Assembly: GCA_050945135.1 (NCBI GenBank)
Contig: JBMNSJ010000004.1
Coordinates: forward strand, 1-59,631
Direction: 5' to 3'
Origin: WRIS01 sp050945135
GTDB lineage: Bacteria; Actinomycetota; Coriobacteriia; Coriobacteriales; Eggerthellaceae
Length of the DNA stretch: 59,631 bases
Shown here: in pieces, positions 51,826-59,631 of the stretch
How the letters are laid out: each line of letters opens with the position of its first letter
Numbering within the stretch: the stretch's first letter is position 1
Notes under the pieces: generated by a model
Databases searched by the model: none
Seen by the model: the letters and a program-made list of their open reading frames with translations, nothing else
Told to the model about the DNA's origin: nothing
Made by a program: the position numbers and the translations under genes

Positions 51826-52443
51826 ATGTCTACAGAAGCAACGCTCACAACCGAAACAAAGAGCTCAAGGCTCAACGGAAAAGATCTCATTAATATTGGC
51901 TTATTTACAGTTCTGTATTTTGTATTGGTAATGCTGGGGTCTTTCGTTGGGTTTGTCCCTTACTTGATTCCTGCTCTAGCCGTAGTTTGCCCCCTACTTG
52001 GGGGAATTCCCTATATGCTCTTTTTAACAAGAGTCAAGAAATTTGGCATGGTAACCATCATGGCAACTCTCATTGGATTTGCCCTATTCTTGGGCGGAAT
52101 GGGGATTCTTGCCCTTCCGGCGGGTATGTTATTTGGGTTTATCGCTGATCTCTACATGAAAACAGGTGACTACAAAAGCGTACGAAAAGGCATCATTGGC
52201 TACGGAATATTCAGCATGACAATAATCGGCAATTATTTGCCAATCGTACTTAATCGCGCTGCCTATACAGAGAATTTGATTGCAGGAGGCTACGGAGCTG
52301 AATATGCGTCAACCCTTATGATGGTTATGCCCGATTGGATTCTTCCTGTGTTGCTGGTAGTCTGCTTTGTCTCAGGAATTGCTGGTGGGTTCATTGGAAA
52401 ACTCGCACTTAAGAAGCACTTCGAGAAAGCAGGAATGGCTTGA
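51826..52443 (+). CDS. ECF S component, MptD/Trep_Strep family
   Basis: A 205-residue membrane protein with about six hydrophobic helices, starting after a hydrophilic N-terminus ending NGKDLINIGLFTVLYFVL. GFVPYLIPALAVVCPLLGGIPYML and FGMVTIMATLIGFAL resemble the Trep_Strep (MptD) class of ECF substrate-binding proteins, whose substrate is not established. ATG at 51826 follows AAAGGAAG. The TGA stop overlaps the T-component ATG (TGATG). First gene of the operon driven from 51701. Confidence 0.85.
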   Translation: MSTEATLTTETKSSRLNGKDLINIGLFTVLYFVLVMLGSFVGFVPYLIPALAVVCPLLGGIPYMLFLTRVKKFGMVTIMATLIGFALFLGGMGILALPAGMLFGFIADLYMKTGDYKSVRKGIIGYGIFSMTIIGNYLPIVLNRAAYTENLIAGGYGAEYASTLMMVMPDWILPVLLVVCFVSGIAGGFIGKLALKKHFEKAGMA

Positions 52444-53177
52444 TGTTTGCAGCCTCTGACCAGGCATCCCAGTTAGGAAGCGCAAAGCTCGACCCTCGCA
52501 CAAAGCTGCTTTTACTCATGACGGTCAGCCTCGTAATTATTACAGGGGGCACAGGCGAGATTATGCAGGTGCTTAAGCTAGCCCTCATGTTCGTTCCGCC
52601 TCTGCTGTGTATATGGGAGCGACGATTTAAGGGAGCTTTCATTTACGTGACAGTGCTCGTTGCGTTCATCTTGCTTTCAAATTTCGTTATGCCCTATGTT
52701 GGCGGTGCTCCAAACTTACTTTTAAGCATGGTTTATGTCATAGTCAGCCGGTTTATGCCGTGTGTCATGATGGGCTGGTATTTCATAACAACGACTAATG
52801 TGAGCGAGTTCGTAAGTGCTATGGAGCGTATGCACGTGCCGCGCTATATCGTTACTCCCTTGTCGGTCATGTTCAGATTCGCCCCTACGGTTGCAGAGGA
52901 GTTTGGGTCGATAAATGATGCAATGACAATGCGCGGCATCCGTTTTTCGGGAGGCAGGGTTGCGGCAATGTTTGAGTATCGCGTAATACCCATGATTATG
53001 TGTTCGCTCAGAATTGGCGAGGAATTATCTGCGTCGGCTCTCACGCGAGGACTTGGGTCTCCCAGTCCGCGAACGAGTATTGCGAAAATTGGATTTAAGC
53101 TCGTGGATTATGTTGTGATGGCAGCGTGTTTTGGAGCGCTTTCTATCTTTATTCTCAACTTAGTAGGTGTGCTGTGA
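52443..53177 (+). CDS. ECF transporter T component (MptD-type system)
   Basis: A 244-residue CbiQ/EcfT-like membrane protein. LDPRTKLLLLMTVSLVIITGG is the usual N-terminal segment; INDAMTMRGIRFSGG and SASALTRGLGSPSPRTS carry the Met-Arg-Gly and Thr-Arg-Gly coupling motifs. ATG at 52443 overlaps the upstream stop; the in-frame TTG at 52440 is less likely. It is 3' overlapped by the ATPase GTG. Confidence 0.9.
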   Translation: MFAASDQASQLGSAKLDPRTKLLLLMTVSLVIITGGTGEIMQVLKLALMFVPPLLCIWERRFKGAFIYVTVLVAFILLSNFVMPYVGGAPNLLLSMVYVIVSRFMPCVMMGWYFITTTNVSEFVSAMERMHVPRYIVTPLSVMFRFAPTVAEEFGSINDAMTMRGIRFSGGRVAAMFEYRVIPMIMCSLRIGEELSASALTRGLGSPSPRTSIAKIGFKLVDYVVMAACFGALSIFILNLVGVL

Positions 53178-54742
53178 TAGCGGAAACACAAAACATCATT
53201 ACCCTTGATAAGGTATCGTTTACCTATGGGGCAGGTCACGATGAGGGCGGAGTACGTAATCTTAGTCTTACGATAAAGCAAGGCGAAGTCGTGCTTCTTT
53301 GCGGAAGTTCGGGGTGTGGAAAAACTACGTTAACACGCCTTATCAATGGTCTTGTTCCTCATTATTACGATGGGAAACTCTCGGGTTCGGTCTGCGTTAA
53401 TGGAAAAGATATCGCTTCATGTGAGCTTTATGATCTTGCAGACTCGGTTGGCTCAGTATTTCAGAATCCCCGGAGTCAGTTCTTTACCATAAACACTACA
53501 AGTGAACTAGCTTTTTGTAGCGAAAACCTTGGTGTTGAAAAAGGAGAGATACAGCGGAGGATACACGAAGTCTCCTCTGAGATGAACATGAAGGAACTTC
53601 TTGGACGCAATCTGTTTAAGCTCTCCGGGGGGCAAAAACAACAGATAGCGTGTGCTTCTGTTTCGGTGGCATCACCAGATGTTCTCGTATTGGATGAGCC
53701 CTCATCAAACCTTGATATGAAGGCAAGCATCCGGCTGATGAAGCAGATTGAGCTTTGGAAAAAGCTTGGCAAAACAGTGGTCGTGGCTGAGCATCGTCTT
53801 CATTACCTACGGAACCTCGTTGACAGGGTGGTGTTGATGAATGAGGGTAGGATTGCAGAAGTCTTTCATCGAGACGAGATAGTTAATCTTTCTGCTGACG
53901 AACTCTCGCAAAAAGGACTCCGCATTTTCTCTCTTGACACCTTGCGCCAAAGCTCGCAAGAGGCTGTACAGCCCGATAAACAAGTGACGCGTAGACTCAA
54001 GATTGAGAACATGTCGTTTGCCTATAAGCATCAACCAGAGTGTCTAAAAATAGAGTCGTGCGAACTACCCGAAAACGCCGTCATTGCATGTATTGGGCAT
54101 AATGGAGCAGGCAAGAGCACCTTTGCGAGATGCTTGTGCGGGCTGGAAAAAAAGGCAAAAGGAACGCTTGCTCATCTTGAAAACGACACGGTTATTGATG
54201 CGCGACCTTTCAAAAAAGTGAAAGATAAGGCTTTTTTGGTTATGCAAGACGTTAATCATCAGCTATTTACCGACAGTGTTCTCGAAGAGGTAGAGATAAG
54301 CTTCGCAGGCAAAGAGGAGAAGGAGAACTCAAGTCAGGCACTGGAGATATTGAGCGACCTTAACCTTATGGCTGTCAAAGACGCTCATCCGATGTCGCTT
54401 TCGGGTGGGCAAAAGCAAAGGGTTGCTATAGCCTCTGCTCTTGCTTCAAGCCGCCCTTGTATCGTTTTTGATGAACCAACAAGTGGGCTTGATCTTAGGC
54501 ATATGCATATGGTGGCCCATCGCTTGAAAGCGCTACAAAAAGCCGGGCGCACGGTTTTGGTTATCACTCATGATCCCGAGCTCATTCTTCAGTGCTGTAC
54601 CCACGTAGCTCATTTTGAAGAAGGTACGATTTTAGAGGTATACCCGCTGGACAAAAACGGTCTTGCGCACATGCTCGATTTTTTTATCGAGACACTTGAA
54701 GCAAGTCCGGAATTCGCCACTGAAGAAGAGCATATTGCCTAA
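53174..54742 (+). CDS. ECF transporter double ATPase (MptD-type system)
   Basis: A 522-residue chain with two ABC ATPase halves. Half 1: Walker A CGSSGCGKTT, signature LSGGQKQQIACAS, Walker B VLVLDEPSSNLD. Half 2: Walker A GHNGAGKST, signature LSGGQKQRVAIAS, Walker B CIVFDEPTSGLD. GTG at 53174 overlaps the upstream TGA by 4 nt; the longer frame from 53126 lies inside the T gene. It completes an S-T-AA' operon and is followed 25 nt later by araC. Confidence 0.93.
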   Translation: MIAETQNIITLDKVSFTYGAGHDEGGVRNLSLTIKQGEVVLLCGSSGCGKTTLTRLINGLVPHYYDGKLSGSVCVNGKDIASCELYDLADSVGSVFQNPRSQFFTINTTSELAFCSENLGVEKGEIQRRIHEVSSEMNMKELLGRNLFKLSGGQKQQIACASVSVASPDVLVLDEPSSNLDMKASIRLMKQIELWKKLGKTVVVAEHRLHYLRNLVDRVVLMNEGRIAEVFHRDEIVNLSADELSQKGLRIFSLDTLRQSSQEAVQPDKQVTRRLKIENMSFAYKHQPECLKIESCELPENAVIACIGHNGAGKSTFARCLCGLEKKAKGTLAHLENDTVIDARPFKKVKDKAFLVMQDVNHQLFTDSVLEEVEISFAGKEEKENSSQALEILSDLNLMAVKDAHPMSLSGGQKQRVAIASALASSRPCIVFDEPTSGLDLRHMHMVAHRLKALQKAGRTVLVITHDPELILQCCTHVAHFEEGTILEVYPLDKNGLAHMLDFFIETLEASPEFATEEEHIA

Positions 54743-54767
54743 GCTAAAGGCAGAATGAGGAAGCAAT

Positions 54768-55751
54768 ATGGATGCAACAAAAAAGTATATGAGCTTAGAG
54801 GATTTTTCTCATTCGATTGCCTCGATGGGCAAGGTTACCCTTGATGACGATCGCCTAACTTTTGAAATGGAAAACGAGACCGGTAGGGGATCAATGATCT
54901 ATTACCTTCTTCTGCCTGGCATATTCCTCATTCAAAACGATTTCACGATGGATACCTGCGATTCAAAATTTGTGCCATGCGTCGAAATGCTCAGCATCGA
55001 CCACTGTCTCGAGGGGCGTCTTGAGTGGAGTGCGAATCGTCTTGCAGAAAAGAAAATGGAATCCGGACTCCTGCATCTTGATTCTCGCAAGAACCATACC
55101 TGCGGCTTTTCATTTCCTTTAGGAAGGTATCGCGGCGTTACTATAGGAATTCTCATCGAGGATGCTAAAAAAGGTCTGCAGGAGTGTGCTTCCGGAATTA
55201 GCATTGATTTGTTGGGTTTGCGCTCAAAGCTATGTCCAGATGAGAATACTCTGATTTCGTGCAATTTCTCAAACTTTGATTTTGACTTTAGTCCGTTCTA
55301 TCAACCCTACGATGAAAAAAAGAAGAATTATATTCGTGCAAAGGTGCTCGAACTGCTTACCTATTTAGATTGCCAGGAAAATGTAAGCGAGCAGCCAGCT
55401 TCGCGCTACTACCACAAAGAGCATGTTGATAAGGTTCGTGAGATTGCGAGCTTCATATGCAACGACGTTCAAAACCACCATACTTTGAGTGACCTGTCGG
55501 AGCAATTTGGCATCCCACTTACCACTATGAAGCAATGCTTCAAAGACATATATGGCGTTCCGATTTACTCGTATTTGCGCCGTTATCGAATGACCGCGGC
55601 GGCAATGAAGCTGCGTATAACGAATTACACTGTTGCAGAAATTGCCTTAAGTATTGGCTATGAAAATGCGAGCAAATTCGCGGCAGCATTTAAAGCGGAA
55701 ATCGGTTTGAGTCCTCAAGAGTATCGCTTGCGCGAAGAGAGCATCGCATAG
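54768..55751 (+). CDS. AraC-family transcriptional regulator
   Basis: A 327-residue regulator. The C-terminal 100 residues hold the two AraC helix-turn-helix motifs: TLSDLSEQFGIPLTTMKQCF near 242 and YTVAEIALSIGYENASKFAA near 287, ending AEIGLSPQEYR. The N-terminal half (FEMENETGRGSMIYYLL) looks like the ligand-binding region of siderophore-type regulators such as YbtA/PchR, a resemblance only. ATG at 54768 follows GAGGAAG. It sits between an ECF operon and an ABC pair that share a 16-bp upstream motif, so it probably controls both. Confidence 0.92.
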   Translation: MDATKKYMSLEDFSHSIASMGKVTLDDDRLTFEMENETGRGSMIYYLLLPGIFLIQNDFTMDTCDSKFVPCVEMLSIDHCLEGRLEWSANRLAEKKMESGLLHLDSRKNHTCGFSFPLGRYRGVTIGILIEDAKKGLQECASGISIDLLGLRSKLCPDENTLISCNFSNFDFDFSPFYQPYDEKKKNYIRAKVLELLTYLDCQENVSEQPASRYYHKEHVDKVREIASFICNDVQNHHTLSDLSEQFGIPLTTMKQCFKDIYGVPIYSYLRRYRMTAAAMKLRITNYTVAEIALSIGYENASKFAAAFKAEIGLSPQEYRLREESIA

Positions 55752-55827
55752 ATTTCTTTGCTGTCTAATTGGAGCGATTCGGACTATTTCAGAGTAGATA
55801 GGCGTGCGAACTTCTCTTAAAGTCATT

Positions 55828-55843
55828 AGTTAACCTCATCTAA
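55828..55843. promoter_or_regulatory. Shared motif 2, candidate AraC-family operator
   Basis: AGTTAACCTCATCTAA, 14 of 16 identical to the motif at 51735-51750, lies 59 nt before the ABC half-transporter start. Confidence 0.5.
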
Positions 55844-55901
55844 TTAATTTGAGGCATAGCAAGTCATGTGATGTCTCAATTCTCTACAAGGAGAGTCAAT
55901 T

Positions 55902-57839
55902 ATGCACAACGAATCAAAAGAACCCGAAGCCAAGGAGTGCCCCCCTGAGGCTTTTACCGAAGCCGCATCTGTGGTGGTCAACGAAAAGAACAAGGATGCC
56001 CTTGATTCTACTACCTCAACAAAGCGAAATCAGTCTGAAGCTAAAAAGCAAGGATTCGGCGCGGTCATGAGGGTCGTATTTGGCTACGCTGGAACTGCAC
56101 GCCCCAAAATGATTCTTTCTATTCTTTGCGCTTGCGTGAGTGTATTAGGAGGATTTGTTCCTTTTTACGCTACCTATCAGGTAATTCTCGTTTTCTTTTC
56201 AGGCACCGTAGAGCTTTCGAGTATTTTTTACTGGATAGCAATTGCATGCGCCGGGGTGCTGGTGAAAATCGTATTCCGAATGATTTCGACCATGCTTTCA
56301 CATATGAGCGCCTATACGATTCTTGAAAATCTGAGGCGTAGTGTTGCTGACAGGCTGATGAGGGCACCGCTTGGCACGGTGCTGAGCTCACCCGTTGGAC
56401 GGCTTAAAAACATCATAGTCGACAGAATCGAAACAATAGAGCTACCGCTTGCTCATATGATTCCCGAAGGGATTTCATTTCTTGTGTTGCCCATTCTCGT
56501 TTTTATCTATCTTGCCGCTATTAATATTTGGATGGCGCTCGCAACGCTTGTTTGTGTTCCAATCGGGGCTTTTCTGTTTGGAATAATGATGCGAGACTAC
56601 AACGATCGCTATGAGAAGTTCATGCAATCAAGCAATCATGTGAACAACGTGATTGTTGAGTATGTTGAAGGAATCGAAGTAATAAAAGCCTTCAACCAGA
56701 GCGAGAAATCATACGAGAAGTATTCGAAGACGATACACGATTTCTTCGAATTCACGATGGACTGGTATCGAAGCACCTGGAAGCTCAAAAATCTTGCAGA
56801 AGCAGTTTTGCCCACAACTCTTCTTGGTGCGCTTCCCGTGGGAATCCTGCTCTATTCTCAAGGAGCCATTACGCCAGCCGATCTTACTATGTGCATGATT
56901 TTAGCCTTAAGCATCGTGGCGCCTATCACCTGGTTTAATCAGGGCGTAAATTACTACAAAAGCGTCGAGTACGCCATACGCGATACTGAAGAGCTTTTGT
57001 CTTTACCGATTCTCGATGCTTCTTCTGAGGCTCTTACTTCAGCAAACGCAAAAGAGCTCGAGAGTCGTTTGAATAATCACGAGCTCGATCTTTGCTTCGA
57101 TTCAGTTTCGTTCTCCTATGACGAGGATGGTAAAAACGTTCTACATGATATTAATCTCACGCTCAGGCCAGATTCTTTCACTGCCTTGGTTGGACCTTCC
57201 GGTGGGGGTAAGTCAACAACGGCACGTTTAGCAGCACGCTTTTGGGATGTAGGCTCGGGCAAGATTACGATTGGTGGTGTGGATATTCGCAGCATCCCTC
57301 TCGATCAGCTTTCGAGCTTAGTTACGTACGTAACACAAGACAATTTCCTCTTCAGAACCACCTTGCTCGAAAACATTCGCGTTGGAAAACCCGAGGCAAC
57401 AGATGAGGAGGTTATCGAAGCTGGGCGTCTTGCGCAGTGCGAAGAGTTTATCTTGCGCCTCGATGATGGGTGGAACACCGATGCGGGAGAGGCGGGCAAG
57501 AAACTTTCGGGGGGAGAGCGACAACGTATTGCCATTGCTCGCGCCATTTTGAAGGATTCACCCATCGTCATTCTTGATGAAGCAACGGCTTTTACCGATC
57601 CGGAAAACGAAGATAAGATTCAGCGTTCGCTTATGGAGCTCGCCAAAGGAAAAACCTTACTCGTGATTGCTCATCGGCTTGCAACCATTCGACACGCCGA
57701 TCAAATCGTGGTGCTAAACGAAGGATCCGTTCAGGAGCACGGAGTGCATGACAGCCTTATCGAGGCACATGGCATTTACGCTGAAATGTGGAATGCCCAT
57801 ATTGGAACAGCTGGATGGGTAGATAGGAAGGAAGCATAA
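55902..57839 (+). CDS. ABC half-transporter (exporter fold), first of a pair
   Basis: A 645-residue TMD-NBD half-transporter. After about 55 hydrophilic residues come six membrane helices (about 65-340), then the ATPase: Walker A GPSGGGKST near 430, Q-loop VTQDNFLF, signature KLSGGERQRIAIARAI, Walker B IVILDEATAFTDP, H-loop AHRLATIRH. It should pair with the next gene as a heterodimer. Exporter-fold pairs next to an AraC regulator resemble the YbtPQ siderophore importers, but direction and substrate are inferred. ATG at 55902 follows AAGGAGAG. Confidence 0.9.
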   Translation: MHNESKEPEAKECPPEAFTEAASVVVNEKNKDALDSTTSTKRNQSEAKKQGFGAVMRVVFGYAGTARPKMILSILCACVSVLGGFVPFYATYQVILVFFSGTVELSSIFYWIAIACAGVLVKIVFRMISTMLSHMSAYTILENLRRSVADRLMRAPLGTVLSSPVGRLKNIIVDRIETIELPLAHMIPEGISFLVLPILVFIYLAAINIWMALATLVCVPIGAFLFGIMMRDYNDRYEKFMQSSNHVNNVIVEYVEGIEVIKAFNQSEKSYEKYSKTIHDFFEFTMDWYRSTWKLKNLAEAVLPTTLLGALPVGILLYSQGAITPADLTMCMILALSIVAPITWFNQGVNYYKSVEYAIRDTEELLSLPILDASSEALTSANAKELESRLNNHELDLCFDSVSFSYDEDGKNVLHDINLTLRPDSFTALVGPSGGGKSTTARLAARFWDVGSGKITIGGVDIRSIPLDQLSSLVTYVTQDNFLFRTTLLENIRVGKPEATDEEVIEAGRLAQCEEFILRLDDGWNTDAGEAGKKLSGGERQRIAIARAILKDSPIVILDEATAFTDPENEDKIQRSLMELAKGKTLLVIAHRLATIRHADQIVVLNEGSVQEHGVHDSLIEAHGIYAEMWNAHIGTAGWVDRKEA

Positions 57840-57840
57840 G

Positions 57841-59533
57841 ATGTTTTCAATCATCAAAAGAATCATCAATTGGTGCGGAAGCAGAAAGCATCGATTGTAC
57901 GCAGGATTTGTCTTCTGCTTCTTTGAAAGTATTTTTTTAACGCTTCCTATTATGGGAGCAGGATTCATGCTTGGCGTGATTATTGACGCGGCAGAATCTG
58001 GACAATCAATCGAGCCGATATGGGCACTGTATGCTCTTCTCTTCATGATTGTTGCTGTTGCCGGGCGCGCTTTTTTCTCTTATTTACGCTCAAGTACGCA
58101 AGAAAGCATCGCCTTTGAACTTACCGAAGAGGAACGCATCAAGATCGGCGACATTCTTAAGCGGGTTTCTCTTGGGTTTTTCCAGAAAAATCGCACGGGG
58201 GATTTGAGTGCTGCAGTTTCAACCGATCTTTCTTATCTCGAACTCTACAGCATGCATATGATTACCATTATCGTGAATGCCTACATTCTATCTGCAGTAA
58301 TGATTATCATGCTGGCCTTCTTTAGTCTCCCGATTGCTGCTGTTGCGCTTGCGACTATTTTGCTTTCGCTTGCGGCATTAACGATTCTTGGGAAATGTAG
58401 TAAAAAGAGCGCACCAACACATCGTAAAACTCAAGATGATATGGTATCTGCCACCTTAGAATATCTGAGAGGCATGCAAGTTGTTAAAGCCTATGGCAAA
58501 GCTGGCGCTTCCTCAAAAGCAATCCACAAAGCATTTGAAGATAATCGCAAGATCAATATTGGAATTGAGCTCAAATACGCTCCTCTCAACAGCTTGCATT
58601 TGCTAGCCATCGATGTGGGAAGTGTGGCAATTGTTGCTGTTTCGGCGTATCTCACGGTACAAGGCGTTATGCCGCTCAACATCCTTTTAATGATGGCGAT
58701 GTTTGCCTTTTCTATGTTTGGACAAGTTTCCCGTGTAAACGATTCGGTGCATACGCTTGAAAACATTGATGTCATCATGGACAAGCTTGAGCTAATCAAG
58801 GGCGCTGAACAAATTGATGTAAACAGCTGCGACCACGAGTTTAACCAATTTGATATATCGTTCAAGGAGGTAGACTTCTCTTACGAAAACACCTCGCAGC
58901 TACGGGATTACTATGATGGCAAAGCAGGGGAAGATGGAGTGCCGTCAGGTGATGGTCGACAGGCCGACCGCAGTAATGTTCACCCTGAAAACGCCACACA
59001 AAATCAGTTGGCTTTGAGCAAGGTAAGTTTTTCTCTTCCGCAAGGTTCTACAACAGCAATCGTAGGTCCTTCAGGAAGCGGTAAAAGCACGATTTGCAGT
59101 TTGCTCATGAGATTTTACGATGTGAGCAGAGGAAGTATTTGCATCTGAGGAGTCAATGTTAGCACGATAACCTGCGATAGCCTTCTCCGCTCGATAGCTA
59201 CCGTATTTCAGAATGTATATCTGTTCAACGACAGTATTATCAACAATATTAGATTCGGAAAAAGTGATGCGAGTTTCGAAGAGGTGGTACATGCGGCAAA
59301 ACTTGCGCAGTGCCACGATTTCATTATGGCGCAATCGGAGACGCAGGCGGCAGCTTATCGGGAGGCGAAAAGCAGCGCATTTCCATTGCGCGCGCTCTAC
59401 TCAAAGATGCGCCTATCATCATTTTGGATGAGGCAACGGCAAGCATCGATCCAGAAAACGAACACCTGATTAACGCCGCTCTGTTCGAGCTTACGCGGGA
59501 TAAAACGGTTATTGCGATAGCGCATCGTCTGAA
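57841..59533 (+). pseudogene. ABC half-transporter, second of pair, triply disrupted
   Basis: The frame from 57841 encodes six membrane helices and an ATPase with Walker A GPSGSGKST. It stops at TGA 59146-59148 where GGA (Gly) is expected in SICI-GGVNV. The same frame then continues with conserved ABC sequence (TVFQNVYLFNDSIINNIRFG) to FIMA near 59330. About 20 nt that would encode the residues before IGDAGG are missing, shifting the frame; the rest (SLSGGEKQRISIARALL, IIILDEATASIDP) is in another frame. The gene then ends in HRLN, where IS-like sequence begins at 59535. It starts 1 nt after the previous stop. The partner gene remains intact. Confidence 0.85.
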
Positions 59534-59534
59534 C

Positions 59535-59631
59535 GGTAGTGTCGCGAATGTTGGTGTAAGAGGTCATCGCCTCAGAATCGTTACTGGAGCATCATAGCAG
59601 TTTCTAGGCAGCCCTCCTTCTTTGACCTACA
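59535..59631. mobile_element. IS-like terminus, runs off the window
   Basis: The first 27 bp (ending CGAATGTTGGTGTAAGA at 59545-59561) match 40848-40874 in 25 of 27 positions. It begins exactly where ABC-transporter homology stops, so it is the probable end of an inserted element. The remaining 70 bp have no recognisable product. Confidence 0.5.

Noticed and set aside
59146..59148. TGA decoded as glycine (alternative code)
   Set aside because: TGA is used as a normal stop by ruvC, queH, the first diguanylate cyclase and others in this window, and the same gene has further lesions.

Overview
The window looks like chromosomal DNA from an anaerobic or microaerotolerant actinobacterium, most likely of class Coriobacteriia (an Eggerthellaceae/Atopobiaceae-like lineage). 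This is an inference from gene content and protein style: ruvC-ruvA-ruvB order, a single-chain SecDF, salvage-type queuosine genes with QueH, several ECF vitamin transporters, Hyp maturation proteins beside cytochrome bd, a LytS/LytTR pair, and moderate G+C. No rRNA or tRNA gene and no intact transposase gene was recognised. The only prokaryotic-origin-type landmark is a perfect parS site at 16237-16252.

Layout. 1-2508: ruvCAB Holliday-junction operon, with ruvC apparently starting at a non-canonical ATC codon. 2632-4977: a small hypothetical gene, an inverted-repeat element, a frameshifted SDR gene and a cold-shock gene. 4978-6033: a kilobase of non-coding DNA with a C-rich tract, an inverted-repeat element and a 17-bp tandem repeat. 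6034-9071: two overlapping paralogous membrane diguanylate cyclases. 9068-12785: queA, queH, a HAD phosphatase and tgt. 13040-16122: secDF and a DUF1292-like gene. 16123-18146: parS, a 44-bp degenerate repeat array, an AGCS sodium/amino-acid symporter and a GntR promoter/operator. 18147-20126: YtrA-type regulator plus ABC exporter. 20196-23809: PNPOx-like protein and a riboflavin-type ECF transporter (EcfT, EcfA2, EcfA1, RibU-like). 24057-26939: two flavoproteins. 26940-28151: 1.2 kb of repeat-rich non-coding DNA. 28152-33455: MGMT-like protein, DUF4430 lipoprotein, cobalamin riboswitch, a cobalamin-type ECF transporter, then queT behind a pseudoknot-capable leader. 34015-40440: glycosyltransferase, TauE/SafE permease, LytS/LytTR two-component pair and a VanZ-RDD-NnrE fusion protein. 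40441-41071: repeat and IS remnants. 41072-50755: pgi, hypF-hypC-hypD, cydAB and a lipoprotein. 51093-51536: yqeY. 51826-59533: a third ECF system (MptD/Trep_Strep-type S component), an AraC regulator and two ABC half-transporters, the second of which is a pseudogene ending at an IS-like terminus where the window closes.

How the genes work together. QueT (preQ1 import), Tgt, QueA and QueH would complete queuosine synthesis from salvaged preQ1 with no de novo genes in view. Three ECF systems each carry their own ATPases and T protein; QueT lacks one and probably shares the EcfA1A2T module next to RibU. The 51.8-59.5 kb block behaves as one regulated uptake locus: near-identical 16-bp motifs lie upstream of both the ECF operon and the ABC pair, on either side of araC.

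The least ordinary signal is in the non-coding DNA. Two 156-158-bp elements with matching terminal inverted repeats (40657-40814, 50855-51010) form a dispersed family, and four other palindromic-ended elements of about 110-165 bp share the architecture but not the arm sequence. Several intergenic regions also carry degenerate minisatellite-like tandem repeats.
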